Shown piece after piece: positions 1-7,775 of a stretch of DNA of 64,000 nucleotides. The number at the start of each line of letters is the position of its first letter. Position 1 is the stretch's first letter. Both the position numbers and the translations under genes were made by a program. The notes under the pieces were generated by a model, which did not search any database, had not been told where the DNA came from, and saw only the letters and a program-made list of their open reading frames with translations. This stretch comes from Wansuia hejianensis (GTDB taxonomy: Bacteria > Bacillota > Clostridia > Lachnospirales > Lachnospiraceae). Location: NCBI RefSeq assembly GCF_014337215.1, contig NZ_CP060635.1:3233501-3297500 (forward strand). The letters run 5' to 3'.

Positions 1-249
1 GCGATCTACGGGGGCCGGCTGCTGGGCAGGCCGGCTGTCATCATCGGGCACAGAGAGGGTACAAGAGATCTTCTGGTGTTTACCTATGACGGATCGGCGA
101 AGGATTACAGGGCAGAAGTGCTGGATCATGACTGCGGTCCTGCAAACGTTTATAAATTTGTGGAAAACGGAAAGGAAATTCTGATCTCCGCAAACCGTGA
201 GGTGAACGAAGTTGCGATGTATACAGATTTTGCAGAGGATTTGACATGA
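1..249 (+). CDS. C-terminal 82 codons of an unidentified protein (5' end outside window)
   Basis: An open frame runs from the first base to a TGA at 247-249, so only the last 82 residues of the protein are visible. The translation is soluble-looking, with short beta-strand-like stretches and no membrane segment. I do not recognise the family; a beta-propeller or repeat-type sugar-related protein is a guess only. Its stop codon overlaps the ATG of the next gene in an ATGA arrangement (246-249), which implies translational coupling with the UlaE-like epimerase. That suggests a role in the same pentose or uronate pathway, but no function can be assigned. Confidence 0.6.
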   Translation, partial: AIYGGRLLGRPAVIIGHREGTRDLLVFTYDGSAKDYRAEVLDHDCGPANVYKFVENGKEILISANREVNEVAMYTDFAEDLT

Positions 250-1223
250 GGACATATACTTTGCGGAACAGCGGGAGCTGTTCCCCTGCCCCGGAGGGGC
301 ATGAGTTGCGAGATACTCTGGAGTATACTTTGCGGAACAGCGGGAGCTGTTCCCCCGGCCGTCAGGGTATGAGTCAAGGGGCGCCCTGTGGGTATACGTT
401 GGGGTTATATGAGAAAGCCATGCCGGCGGAATTGAACTGGAAAGAGAAGCTGACAGCTGCGGGCAGGGCAGGGTTTGATTTTGTGGAAATCAGCATTGAT
501 GAAACGGATGAAAAACTGAGACGTCTGGACATGAGCAGGGACGAACGGATGGAATTGGTAAGCCTCATGGCGGAAACAGGCGTGCCCATCCGAAGTATGT
601 GCCTGTCCGGACACCGGAAATATCCGTTTGGAAGCAGAGATCCGGAGATCTGCAGGCGCAGCATGGAAATCATGGAAAAAGCTATATTGCTGGCAGATGA
701 TCTGGGAATCCGGATCATTCAGCTCGCCGGGTATGACGTCTACTACGAAGAATCAACAGACGAAACCCGCCTGCGGTTTGGCAAAAACCTGAAACTGGCT
801 GTTGAGATGGCAGCGTGCCGTGGAATACTGATGGGCTTTGAGACAATGGAGACCGCCTTCATGGACACGGTAGAAAAAGCCATGAAATACGTAAATCAGA
901 TAAAATCCCCTTATCTACAGGTCTATCCAGACTGTGGAAATCTCACCAATGCAGCGGTTCTGTACGGAACGGATGTTCTGCAGGATCTGGAAACCGGCCG
1001 GGGGCATCTGGCAGCTATGCATCTGAAAGAAACCGTACCGGGAAAATACAGAGAAATCCCCTTCGGAACGGGACATGTAAACTTCGAGGCGGCCATCGGA
1101 AAAGCATGGGAACTGGGTGTGCGGCGGTTTGTGACAGAATTCTGGTATAAAGGAAGCGCTGATTGGAGAAAAGATCTGGAAGACGCGGAAAGCAGGATGA
1201 GGAATATCCTGGAGAAAATGTAA
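246..1223 (+). CDS. ulaE: L-ribulose-5-phosphate / L-xylulose-5-phosphate 3-epimerase, UlaE/SgbU type, with in-frame N-terminal insertion
   Basis: TIM-barrel sugar-phosphate 3-epimerase, closely similar from about residue 52 to the family's LGLYEKA start, then FDFVEISIDETDE, RSMCLSGHRKYPFGS and IQLAGYDVYYEE. Likely metal-site segments are GFETME, YPDCGN, MHLKET and TEFWY. The ATG at 246 overlaps the upstream stop (ATGA). It gives MRTYTL, followed by two 23-residue repeats that each begin YTLRNSGSCSP, before a third YTL leads into the normal sequence. Removing the 46 extra codons joins MRTYTL directly to GLYEKAMPAE, matching the usual family N-terminus. An ATG at 369 is an alternative start but lacks a convincing ribosome site. 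With the AraD-like gene downstream it would convert L-xylulose-5-P towards D-xylulose-5-P. Family assignment is secure; exact substrate is inferred. Confidence 0.88.
   Translation: MRTYTLRNSGSCSPAPEGHELRDTLEYTLRNSGSCSPGRQGMSQGAPCGYTLGLYEKAMPAELNWKEKLTAAGRAGFDFVEISIDETDEKLRRLDMSRDERMELVSLMAETGVPIRSMCLSGHRKYPFGSRDPEICRRSMEIMEKAILLADDLGIRIIQLAGYDVYYEESTDETRLRFGKNLKLAVEMAACRGILMGFETMETAFMDTVEKAMKYVNQIKSPYLQVYPDCGNLTNAAVLYGTDVLQDLETGRGHLAAMHLKETVPGKYREIPFGTGHVNFEAAIGKAWELGVRRFVTEFWYKGSADWRKDLEDAESRMRNILEKM
255..392 (+). repeat. Two tandem 69-bp palindrome-bearing repeats inserted in frame in the UlaE-like gene
   Basis: Units at 255-323 and 324-392 share their first 32 bases exactly, including the perfect hairpin GGAACAGC-GGGA-GCTGTTCC, and then diverge. 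Unit 1 also carries TGCCCC-GGA-GGGGCA. The period is exactly 69 bases (23 codons), and the host sequence resumes at 393 with the same TATAC motif that opens each unit. The 138 bases therefore look like an insertion that kept the frame, comparable in principle to in-frame palindromic elements described in Rickettsia. No further copy was noticed in the window. Confidence 0.8.
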
Positions 1224-1230
1224 CTCTTTG

Positions 1231-1354
1231 AATTGGTCGGTGAGGCGGAGGGGTGTGGATACCCGGACGAAAAGCAGCGGAGGTCCCCCGCTGCTTTTCG
1301 TCCGGGTATCCCAAACCCCACCCCCCACCGACCAATTGGAAGCAAATTATAATT
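1231..1354. repeat. Near-perfect 50-bp inverted repeat (dispersed repeat copy A, two arms)
   Basis: Arms 1231-1280 and 1288-1337 are inverted copies with a 7-base loop. Both contain TACCCGGACGAAAAGCAGCGG split across the stem top, with G-rich outer halves. The outer end of the right arm (1331-1354), read on the minus strand, gives AATTATAATTTGCTTCCA. That head recurs at 4888 and, more weakly, at 45606. It lies between ulaE and araD on the same transcript and would fold into a very stable hairpin, possibly dampening or processing the mRNA. Confidence 0.75.
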
Positions 1355-1392
1355 GTTTAAGAGAGAAGACGAGTTTAGGAGGAGTGAGTCAA

Positions 1393-2085
1393 ATGCTTGA
1401 GGAATTAAAAAGAAAAGTCTACGAAGCCAATATGGAGCTGCCCAGGTATGGGCTTGTGACCTTTACCTGGGGGAATGCCAGCGCGATTGACCGGGAGACG
1501 GGATTGTTTGTGATTAAGCCCAGTGGAGTGGAGTATGAGAAACTGCGGCCTGAGGATATGGTGGTCATGGATCTGAATATGAAGAAGGTGGAAGGGGATT
1601 TGAATCCCTCTTCTGATACGGCCACTCATTGTGAGCTGTATCGGGCATTTCCTTCTGTCGGGGGCGTGGTGCACACACATTCCTGCTGGGCTACCAGCTG
1701 GGCTCAGGCGGGGAGGGCGATTCCCTGTTATGGGACGACGCACGCCGACTATATTTATGGGGAAGTGCCGTGTCTGAGGAATCTTACGGAAGAAGAGCTA
1801 AAGGATTATGAAGCCAATACGGGAAAACTGATTGTGGAATATTTCCGTAAAGGGGATGTGGAAGCGGTACCCTGCGCCCTGTGTAAAAATCACGGCGCCT
1901 TTGCATGGGGAAAAGACGCGGCAGAGGCGGTGCATAATTCAGTTGTATTGGAAGAGGTGGCCCGTATGGCGGCACAGTGCGAGATGATTAATCCCCGCGT
2001 GGCTCCCGCGCCCCAGTGTCTTCAGGACAAGCATTACTTCCGGAAGCACGGGGCCAATGCCTATTATGGGCAGGTGAGTCACTGA
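1393..2085 (+). CDS. araD: L-ribulose-5-phosphate 4-epimerase (AraD/UlaF/SgbE family)
   Basis: Class II aldolase/epimerase fold, 230 residues, which is the normal family length. It aligns by eye along its whole length with E. coli AraD: LKRKVYEANMELP start, VTFTWGNASAIDRE, FVIKPSGV, DLNPSSDTATH, the zinc-ligand pair in VVHTHS, GTTHADY, and NHGAFAWGKDAAEAVHNSVVLEEVA, ending KHYFRKHGANAYYGQ. The start is set by TTAGGAGGAG at 1376-1385. It interconverts L-ribulose-5-P and D-xylulose-5-P in the cytoplasm. Downstream of a UlaE-like 3-epimerase, the pair fits the end of an L-ascorbate or L-xylulose route; an arabinose role is possible but no araA or araB is in view. Convergent with the MFS gene only 18 bases away. 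Confidence 0.92.
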   Translation: MLEELKRKVYEANMELPRYGLVTFTWGNASAIDRETGLFVIKPSGVEYEKLRPEDMVVMDLNMKKVEGDLNPSSDTATHCELYRAFPSVGGVVHTHSCWATSWAQAGRAIPCYGTTHADYIYGEVPCLRNLTEEELKDYEANTGKLIVEYFRKGDVEAVPCALCKNHGAFAWGKDAAEAVHNSVVLEEVARMAAQCEMINPRVAPAPQCLQDKHYFRKHGANAYYGQVSH

Positions 2086-2103
2086 CGGAGAAGGTGAAAT
2101 GTT

Positions 2104-3417
2104 TTATTCGGCAATATTTTCCTCTGAGAATTGCTGTTTGATTACTATTTTCCCTTCCATCCGGCGGTTTTCCTCCATCAGGGATTTACCGCCCAGGCAA
2201 GAGAAGTTTACCAGGAAGATAGATACCAGATAGAAAATGCCGGCCAGGGCCAGGGAAAGTGCGTATGAGCCTCTGGCGTCTGCGATAGAAGCATAGACGG
2301 TGTGTGAAAAAGCGCCGAAGAGGGCAAAACACATCATGACAATAGAGTTTATCTGGCCATAATCCTTTTTGCCAAAGATTTCACGCGCTACCTGAGGAGA
2401 TATGACCATGGTCTGGCAGATCCCGATCCCGTACATGGCGCAGCCCAGATACATCAGAGGGGCCGTGCCGGCCGTGGCGAGCAGAAGCGCGCCGGCGCCG
2501 CCGACCGCACTGTAAAGTGTTGCGGACAGGCGTACCCCGATCTTGTCACAGAGGATTCCCAATGGAACGTTGGCTACAAGCTGCATCATCATGCAAATGC
2601 TGACCAGATAGGAACCGAATTCAGCTCCCATTCCCATGGTCACGGCATGATTGGGGAATTGCTGGCTGAAGCCTCCGGCAATTGATAAAAAGCCTGCCAG
2701 TAAAATGGAGGTATAGAAAATGGGCATGCGCAGCGCATCTTTCAGGGATGTGCCATAAGAAACGGGCACTGCCTTTTTCTTTTCCGCCTTATGAAGCTCA
2801 GAGGTATCCACGCCATAAGGAAGCAGCCCTTTTTTCTCCGGGCTGTTAACCAGAAGGAATATAGCGGTGGGCAGCATGAATACAAGGGCGAGCAGACCGT
2901 AAAAACGGTAAGTGGTCTGCCAGCCGAAGGCCGAAATCATCTTGGTGGCCAGCGGGGACAGAATGGACCCGGTAATTCCCGAAAAGGCGAATGCGATTCC
3001 AGAAGCAAGCCCTCTCTTTTTCTCAAACCAGTTGCTGATGAGTATCGAAATAGGGAGAGGGGCGATAAACGCCACAGAAATCCCCAGAGGTATAGCTACA
3101 ATATACCAGTGATAAAGGTGTGTTCCGCCTGAGAGAATGAAAAAGCAGACAGCCATCAAAATGGTTGCTATGCTCAGCAATATTTTGATATTTTTGCGGG
3201 GAATCAGCTTTCCTGCCAGGTACATTCCGATAATCATGCCGAAGCCCTGGATGGTCATGTAGTAGGATACCTGTCCCTTTGTGACGCCGAGAGAGTCTGC
3301 GACAAAGGGCAGAAATACGCCTACGGAGTTCAGGCACATGCCAAAGCCGACAGACATCATAATACAGGTTCCGATGAGAATAATCCAACAATAGTGAAGT
3401 TTTGGTTTCTTATTCAT
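2104..3417 (-). CDS. MFS transporter, oxalate/formate-antiporter-like (OFA/monocarboxylate type)
   Basis: A 437-residue protein with about 12 hydrophobic segments, starting MNKKPKLHYCWIILIGTCIMM. The ATG at 3415-3417 follows an AAAGGAC-type ribosome site on the minus strand; a longer open frame upstream lacks one. The central loop (HKAEKKKAVPVS) is hydrophilic, as usual between helices 6 and 7. The N-terminal pattern, with the GQVSYYMTIQGFGMIIGMYLAGKLI region, resembles MFS carriers of organic anions of the OFA group. Substrate is unknown. It stands between the pentose genes and the UroD-like island, transcribed in the same direction as the first UroD-like gene but separated from it by a terminator. 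Confidence 0.8.
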   Translation of the reverse strand: MNKKPKLHYCWIILIGTCIMMSVGFGMCLNSVGVFLPFVADSLGVTKGQVSYYMTIQGFGMIIGMYLAGKLIPRKNIKILLSIATILMAVCFFILSGGTHLYHWYIVAIPLGISVAFIAPLPISILISNWFEKKRGLASGIAFAFSGITGSILSPLATKMISAFGWQTTYRFYGLLALVFMLPTAIFLLVNSPEKKGLLPYGVDTSELHKAEKKKAVPVSYGTSLKDALRMPIFYTSILLAGFLSIAGGFSQQFPNHAVTMGMGAEFGSYLVSICMMMQLVANVPLGILCDKIGVRLSATLYSAVGGAGALLLATAGTAPLMYLGCAMYGIGICQTMVISPQVAREIFGKKDYGQINSIVMMCFALFGAFSHTVYASIADARGSYALSLALAGIFYLVSIFLVNFSCLGGKSLMEENRRMEGKIVIKQQFSEENIAE

Positions 3418-3639
3418 TAAAAAAGTCCTTTCCCGGCTTCTATCTGATGTTGAGTATTTAATGAGGCAATCGCCGAATAAATGATACTGAAAAGTATAAG
3501 CGCTGCCGGCCGGGAAACCTACGTTCAAAAAAACCAAAAACAAATGAGAAAGTGTGAAGGAGCGATTCTTTTTTCGTCAAATGTGACGAAAGCCGAAACT
3601 GTGAGACGGGCGGTACATCCGGGCGGATGGAATAATTGC

Positions 3640-3690
3640 AGAAAAAAAGCGCAGAGGAGATTCATTGAGAATTTTTTCTGCGCTCGTTTT
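3640..3690 (-). terminator. Intrinsic terminator of the first UroD-like gene
   Basis: On the minus strand AGCGCAGA pairs with TCTGCGCT across a roughly 21-base loop and is followed by a run of seven T. It lies 15 bases past the stop of the 3705-4727 gene. The remaining 3418-3639 stretch holds the MFS leader and a short unconvincing reading frame. Confidence 0.75.
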
Positions 3691-3704
3691 TCTGAAAAAA
3701 GTGA

Positions 3705-4727
3705 TTACTGATACATTTTCATAGAGTATTCTATGATTTCCGTCTCAAAGATTTTATAGGTCTCCGCGTCGTTGCAGTTAATATTCAGAGCGACGCCGGC
3801 GCCTTTGTTGGCGTGTGCTCCGTAGGTGTCCACGATTTCCCGTGCATAGGCCTTTAGCTGCCCGGCGGTGACATCGCGGTCATTGATAAAGAAGGGGTTC
3901 GGCGCGTACTCAACAGTCACCCGGTCTCCATATGTGGAGATGATCTGTTTGATGTCATTGATAGTCTGAATTTCCAGGGCGTCAGGATTCAGCTCTTCAA
4001 GAATATAGGGAATGAAGCGGTCTATTTTTCCGCAGTTATGGAATTCGACCTTTACGCCGCGGCTGTGAATAGCCTCAAAAATGCGCCTAGTGGGCTCCAG
4101 GAGCAGGTCCTTCATGGTATCAATGGAGAAAAATGTATCTTTGGCGGTGCCCCAGTCATCGTTATAGATGACAAAATCGAAATCATAGATATCAGCCATC
4201 CGGTTAAAAATTTCTATTTTATAATCAGCCATTGCATTAAAGAAATCTTTGCACGCTTCCGGTTCTGTGATCAGGGCGACCAGGGCATTTTCAAATCCCA
4301 TGAACATATGCATCCGTTCAAAAATCCCGTTGCCGTAAGGAGTGCACAGCACCTTGTCGGGATTTGCCTGAAAGCCAGGAGTTTTCTCCCATACATAATC
4401 GTCCATATCCGGCCATTTTACGAATGCCTTCCAGTCAGTGATGTCATCGAACATGACGCCATGGGGCGTAGGCGTCCCATATTTTTCGGAAAAAATATAC
4501 TGGCATCCAAACCAGTCGTCAGTTGCCGACTTCATGCTTCTGGGCATATCCTGATTCGCCTTGCAGAAAGCAAATTGTGTGGTGCGGTACTGATTCGGCA
4601 TCCAACAGGGTTTTTCATGGTTTAAAGCCTTCAGGAAATTTTCCCGCTCAGACACCGGGAGCGCTACATCCAGCTTTGGCGGAGCCACAGGTTTCACAGC
4701 GCATACTTCAATTTCAGATATTTTCAT
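3705..4727 (-). CDS. UroD-fold (MtaA/CmuA-like) protein 1
   Basis: 340 residues of the uroporphyrinogen-decarboxylase superfamily. The conserved start ERENFLKALNHEKPCWMPN follows a 25-residue extension. NDDWGTA sits near residues 189-195, and the candidate zinc motif FHNCGK places H230 and C232, with C328 near the C-terminus as a possible third thiolate; MtaA-type methyltransferases use His-x-Cys...Cys. True UroD lacks this motif, so heme synthesis is unlikely. The ATG at 4725-4727 follows AAAGGAGC. It is divergent from the PucR-type regulator at 5039 and so a probable target of it. Reaction (methyl transfer or decarboxylation) and substrate are not determinable. The superfamily call is firm, the subfamily inferred. 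Confidence 0.82.
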   Translation of the reverse strand: MKISEIEVCAVKPVAPPKLDVALPVSERENFLKALNHEKPCWMPNQYRTTQFAFCKANQDMPRSMKSATDDWFGCQYIFSEKYGTPTPHGVMFDDITDWKAFVKWPDMDDYVWEKTPGFQANPDKVLCTPYGNGIFERMHMFMGFENALVALITEPEACKDFFNAMADYKIEIFNRMADIYDFDFVIYNDDWGTAKDTFFSIDTMKDLLLEPTRRIFEAIHSRGVKVEFHNCGKIDRFIPYILEELNPDALEIQTINDIKQIISTYGDRVTVEYAPNPFFINDRDVTAGQLKAYAREIVDTYGAHANKGAGVALNINCNDAETYKIFETEIIEYSMKMYQ

Positions 4728-4887
4728 TATAATGCTCCTTTCAATAAACCTAACTGAGACCATATGGAAAGTCTCGACTATGATTAAAGTATAAAGGAAC
4801 AGGGGGTGGAGAAGGTATGTACCAGGCATATAAAAAATGAAATACTGTCAGACAAAAAAAGAAACAGCTTTAGTATCTCAAATACAG

Positions 4888-4965
4888 AAATTATGAGTTT
4901 GCTTCCAGAGGTCGGGGAAGGAGCAGGGTTTTGGGTGTCCACCCCCCTCGCCACAAAACCATAAT
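4888..4965 (+). repeat. Dispersed repeat copy B
   Basis: The head AATTATGAGTTTGCTTCCA and G-rich body (GGTCGGGGAAGG) match copy A's outer arm read in reverse, and the tail AAAACCATAAT matches copy C at 45664-45674. Only one arm is present. The tail runs straight into the regulator's -35 box. Confidence 0.55.
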
Positions 4966-4997
4966 CGTTGACGCGAAATGGTTTTGCGTGATAGAAT
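4954..4997 (+). promoter_or_regulatory. Promoter of PucR-type regulator 1 with operator-like inverted repeat
   Basis: TTGACG (4968-4973), an 18-base spacer and TAGAAT (4992-4997) form a sigma-A-type promoter. The inverted repeat CAAAACCAT (4954-4962) / ATGGTTTTG (4978-4986) brackets the -35 box with a 15-base gap. A bound regulator there would block or shape polymerase access, so autoregulation is plausible but unproven. Confidence 0.55.
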
Positions 4998-5038
4998 GAA
5001 AGGCAATTACAGGGGCAGTTGCGGAGAAGGAGGCTGTT

Positions 5039-6520
5039 ATGCGACTTAGCATGTGGATGATTGCGAACCGGCTTCATGCGCTGGAACCGGAAGTTCACAT
5101 TAAAAGTGAGGCGCCTATGGAGCTGCGGGGAGCCAGGAATGTGGTGGCGCCGGGGTGTGTGCATGTGTATGAACAGAATCATGATATTTACATAAGGTAT
5201 GAGGATGATTTTATACGGCTGCATGATATAGGCTTTAATTATGTGTTTAACGTAGTTCAGGGTATTTTTGATTTTTATAATGACTGGACGGCTAAGATTC
5301 AGCAGGCCACCTATGATATGGACTTTCAGAAAATCATGGATGAATGCTGGTTTTTCTTCGGCAATCCTTTGATTTTGATGGATGGGAGCAACAGATGCCT
5401 GGCGATGTGCAGCCAGTATTCGGATGACGAGGTGGACCCTGAATGGGAGTATGTTTCCAGGAACCGTTACAGCTCCCTGGGGTTTATAAGGAAAATGCGC
5501 CGCTCCTATTCTGTGGTGGACATGTATTCTAAAAACAGGGTCCAGGTCCTGCATAAGGATAATGTTGAGGTATATTATGAGACGCTGACGACCGCAATCT
5601 ATTATCAGGATTTTTACTGCGGAAGGCTGAATGTTCTGGGGAAGGAAAGGGACTTTAATAACGGGGATATTCAGGTGATCGAATATCTGCTCCAGATTAT
5701 CACGCCGGCCCTTTATATGCTTCAGAACCAGGACACTCTGAACATGCGCAGGGGTGTGTTCCACGAGCTGATCCAGGGGAAAAAGGTGATGAGCTCCATG
5801 CTGAAGTCTCAGCTTGATTATCTGGACTGGAAGCCGGGGGATGTGTTTCAGGTCTGCGTGCTGAAGCTGTCCAGGGAATACCAGGATTCCGGAAGCTGTG
5901 CGTTGGTGAGCAACCAGATCCGCAGGAACTCGCTGAATATTTATATTATGCCGAATAAGGATGAGATCATCATTATTTATAATCTGCGGTATATGGATAA
6001 GAGCGCTGTGCTGGAGACGATCCGTGTGACGCTGCAGAAGGATATGGATTATCAGGCAGGGGTCAGCAGCCCGGCTGTCGGGCTGCAGCAGCTGAAAAGG
6101 TATTATCAACAGGCGGAAGCGGCAATTAACTATGGCAATCTGATGAAGCCTGGTAAGAAGGAATATTATTTTTATGATTATGCCCTTTATTATATGATTG
6201 AGAGCAGCGACCCGCAGAACCTGTACTGTGCGCTGCACCCGGATGTGCTGCATCTGGAGGAACTGGACAGGCGGAAGAATACCGGATGGCTGGAGCTGCT
6301 GAAGAATTATTTTGATAATGAGTGCTCACTGGTTAACACGGCAAAGGCAATGTATGTTCACAGAAACACTCTGGTATACCGGATCGGTAAGCTGACGGAG
6401 CTCATGCATTATGACTGGGACGATATCTATAACAGAGACTATATGAAGCAATCTATACTGATTCTCAATTTCTACCGTAAAAAGTACGGAGAGGATTTCG
6501 GACAGATGGATATTAAATAG
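5039..6520 (+). CDS. PucR-type transcriptional regulator 1 (C-terminal HTH_30)
   Basis: A 493-residue regulator. The C-terminus (about residues 423-480: NECSLVNTAKAMYVHRNTLVYRIGKL) is the PucR-family helix-turn-helix, known for activating purine and other catabolic genes in response to metabolites. The N-terminal 400 residues are a sensory region with no obvious known domain, but they are clearly homologous along their length to the regulator at 11257 (shared LWMIANRLHALEP-type start, DFYNDWTAKI and QYSDDEV segments). The start at 5039 follows GAGAAGGAGG. It ends at a strong terminator, so it is transcribed alone between UroD-like 1 (divergent) and the UroD-like 2-3-MFS-4 operon. Both are likely targets. 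Confidence 0.85.
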   Translation: MRLSMWMIANRLHALEPEVHIKSEAPMELRGARNVVAPGCVHVYEQNHDIYIRYEDDFIRLHDIGFNYVFNVVQGIFDFYNDWTAKIQQATYDMDFQKIMDECWFFFGNPLILMDGSNRCLAMCSQYSDDEVDPEWEYVSRNRYSSLGFIRKMRRSYSVVDMYSKNRVQVLHKDNVEVYYETLTTAIYYQDFYCGRLNVLGKERDFNNGDIQVIEYLLQIITPALYMLQNQDTLNMRRGVFHELIQGKKVMSSMLKSQLDYLDWKPGDVFQVCVLKLSREYQDSGSCALVSNQIRRNSLNIYIMPNKDEIIIIYNLRYMDKSAVLETIRVTLQKDMDYQAGVSSPAVGLQQLKRYYQQAEAAINYGNLMKPGKKEYYFYDYALYYMIESSDPQNLYCALHPDVLHLEELDRRKNTGWLELLKNYFDNECSLVNTAKAMYVHRNTLVYRIGKLTELMHYDWDDIYNRDYMKQSILILNFYRKKYGEDFGQMDIK

Positions 6521-6528
6521 GCATTTTT

Positions 6529-6602
6529 GGTGCCGGGATACAAAAAGTCCCCTTTTTAACGGAGGCGGACTGTTAAAATTTGTATCCCGGCGCCCTTTTT
6601 TT
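6529..6602 (+). terminator. Intrinsic terminator after PucR-type regulator 1
   Basis: GGTGCCGGGATACAAA pairs with TTTGTATCCCGGCGCC, with an inner arm TTTTTAAC / GTTAAAA, followed by eight T. A fragment CCGGGACGAAACCATATAATT just beyond (6605-6625) resembles the tail of the dispersed repeat. CACGGA-N11-TCCGTG at about 6638-6660 is a small inverted repeat in the leader of the next operon. Confidence 0.85.
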
Positions 6603-6707
6603 GTCCGGGACGAAACCATATAATTCCTTTTATACTCACGGAGTACCCTGTGATCCGTGTCTTTTAAGGGGTATTTTGTGCGATCAGTGTTAAAGGAGGT
6701 ATTGTGG

Positions 6708-7772
6708 ATGGGAGAATATGCATTTCGCCCGGAAATCGAACTGCAGGATATAGGAGAGTATAAGCCGGTGCCGAAAATGTACGGTATGCCGGGGAGAGCG
6801 GCCAGGAAATTTAATTCCCCGATTACACCGAAAGAGAATTTCCTGCGGATTGCCCGGAAGGAAAAACCGCTTTGGATTCCCAATGTATCCGCGGAATTCA
6901 ACAGTATCCAACCGCAGGTGATGCCTGACGCCAGCGCCAGATGCCATGGGGGCACGGACTGGTTCGGCATTGAGTGGGAATATGAGCCCCGGTCTAACGC
7001 GGCTATGGTAAAACCCGGAACCAGAAGGCTGAGCGACATCACGAAGTGGAGAGAAGAGCTGGTCTGGCCGGATTTGAAGAAGATCGATTGGGCGAAAGAT
7101 TATGAAGAAACCTACGCTCCTTTTATGGAACCGGACCGGGCGACCAATTTCGCCATTGTGAACGGCTGTTTTGAACGGCTGGGAGATCTGACCAGTTTTG
7201 CGGACTGCCTGATGTATCTGATTGAAGAGGAAGAAGAAGTTACCGCGCTGTTCAGCAGGTTTACCGATTTCCATATAGAGCTGATGGAGGTGGCCAGGAA
7301 GTATTATGGGGCGGATCTGATTACCTTCCATGATGATATGGGGACGCAGATCAGCACCTTTATGTCACCGTCTATGTTCGAGGATATCATGGTACCCCAG
7401 TACCGGCGGATGACCGATGCGGCTCACGAGATGGGCCTGTATGTGAATTATCATAGCTGCGGCTGTGTGGGTACGCTGATCCCGCATTACATAGAAGCCG
7501 GATTTGACTTCTGGGAGGGTCAGGACAACTGCAATGACAAAAAAGGCCTCATGGATAAATATGGGGCGCAGCTTGCCCAGCTGTCTGTCTACACCCCGAA
7601 TCCCAACTGTACGGACGAAGAATATATCGCTCAGATTGTGAAGAATATCGAAGAGCTGGGCGCCGCCGGCCGCTATATGTGCTGGTATGTGCCTACTAAG
7701 CCGGACTGCAGGCTGGATGCGGCGGAAGCAATCTATGTGACCGGAAGAAAGATGATGTGCGGGGAGGAATAA
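6708..7772 (+). CDS. UroD-fold (MtaA/CmuA-like) protein 2
   Basis: 354 residues. The family start TPKENFLRIARKEKPLWIPN comes after a 39-residue N-terminal extension, comparable to the extension of UroD-like 1, which it resembles most. HDDMGTQ lies at 208-214, and YHSCGC gives H249 and C251 as likely zinc ligands; C325 and C334 are candidates for a further ligand. AAAGGAGGT at 6692-6700 fixes the ATG at 6708. First gene of an operon with UroD-like 3 (3-base gap), an MFS carrier and UroD-like 4. A GWGV-type substrate-pocket segment is replaced by TDWFGIEWEYEP, shared with proteins 1 and 3. Function: zinc-dependent methyl transfer or decarboxylation on an unknown small molecule (inference). Confidence 0.82.
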   Translation: MGEYAFRPEIELQDIGEYKPVPKMYGMPGRAARKFNSPITPKENFLRIARKEKPLWIPNVSAEFNSIQPQVMPDASARCHGGTDWFGIEWEYEPRSNAAMVKPGTRRLSDITKWREELVWPDLKKIDWAKDYEETYAPFMEPDRATNFAIVNGCFERLGDLTSFADCLMYLIEEEEEVTALFSRFTDFHIELMEVARKYYGADLITFHDDMGTQISTFMSPSMFEDIMVPQYRRMTDAAHEMGLYVNYHSCGCVGTLIPHYIEAGFDFWEGQDNCNDKKGLMDKYGAQLAQLSVYTPNPNCTDEEYIAQIVKNIEELGAAGRYMCWYVPTKPDCRLDAAEAIYVTGRKMMCGEE

Positions 7773-7775
7773 AGT

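Larger units (their letters stand above)
4728..5038. other. 311-bp divergent control region between UroD-like 1 and PucR-type regulator 1
   Basis: Reading left to right it contains: the UroD-like 1 ribosome site; an inverted repeat GAGAC-N10-GTCTC at 4756-4775 centred near CATATGG; an A/T-rich stretch at 4835-4890; dispersed repeat copy B (4888-4965); a promoter with overlapping operator-like inverted repeat (4954-4997); and the PucR ribosome site AGAAGGAGG just before 5039. No protein-coding gene is supported within it. Confidence 0.55.

Noticed and set aside
3481..3711. 76-codon plus-strand frame in the gap upstream of the MFS gene
   Set aside because: No ribosome site, no family resemblance, and it runs over the minus-strand terminator and the end of UroD-like 1.
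3705..4727. Heme-pathway uroporphyrinogen decarboxylase (hemE)
   Set aside because: The proteins carry an MtaA-like His-x-Cys motif, occur as seven divergent copies and have no other heme genes beside them.
4784..6253. Long open frame (489 codons) on the minus strand
   Set aside because: It lies opposite the PucR-type regulator, has a biased composition (Ile, His, Arg, Gln) and no ribosome site; the plus-strand gene explains the DNA.
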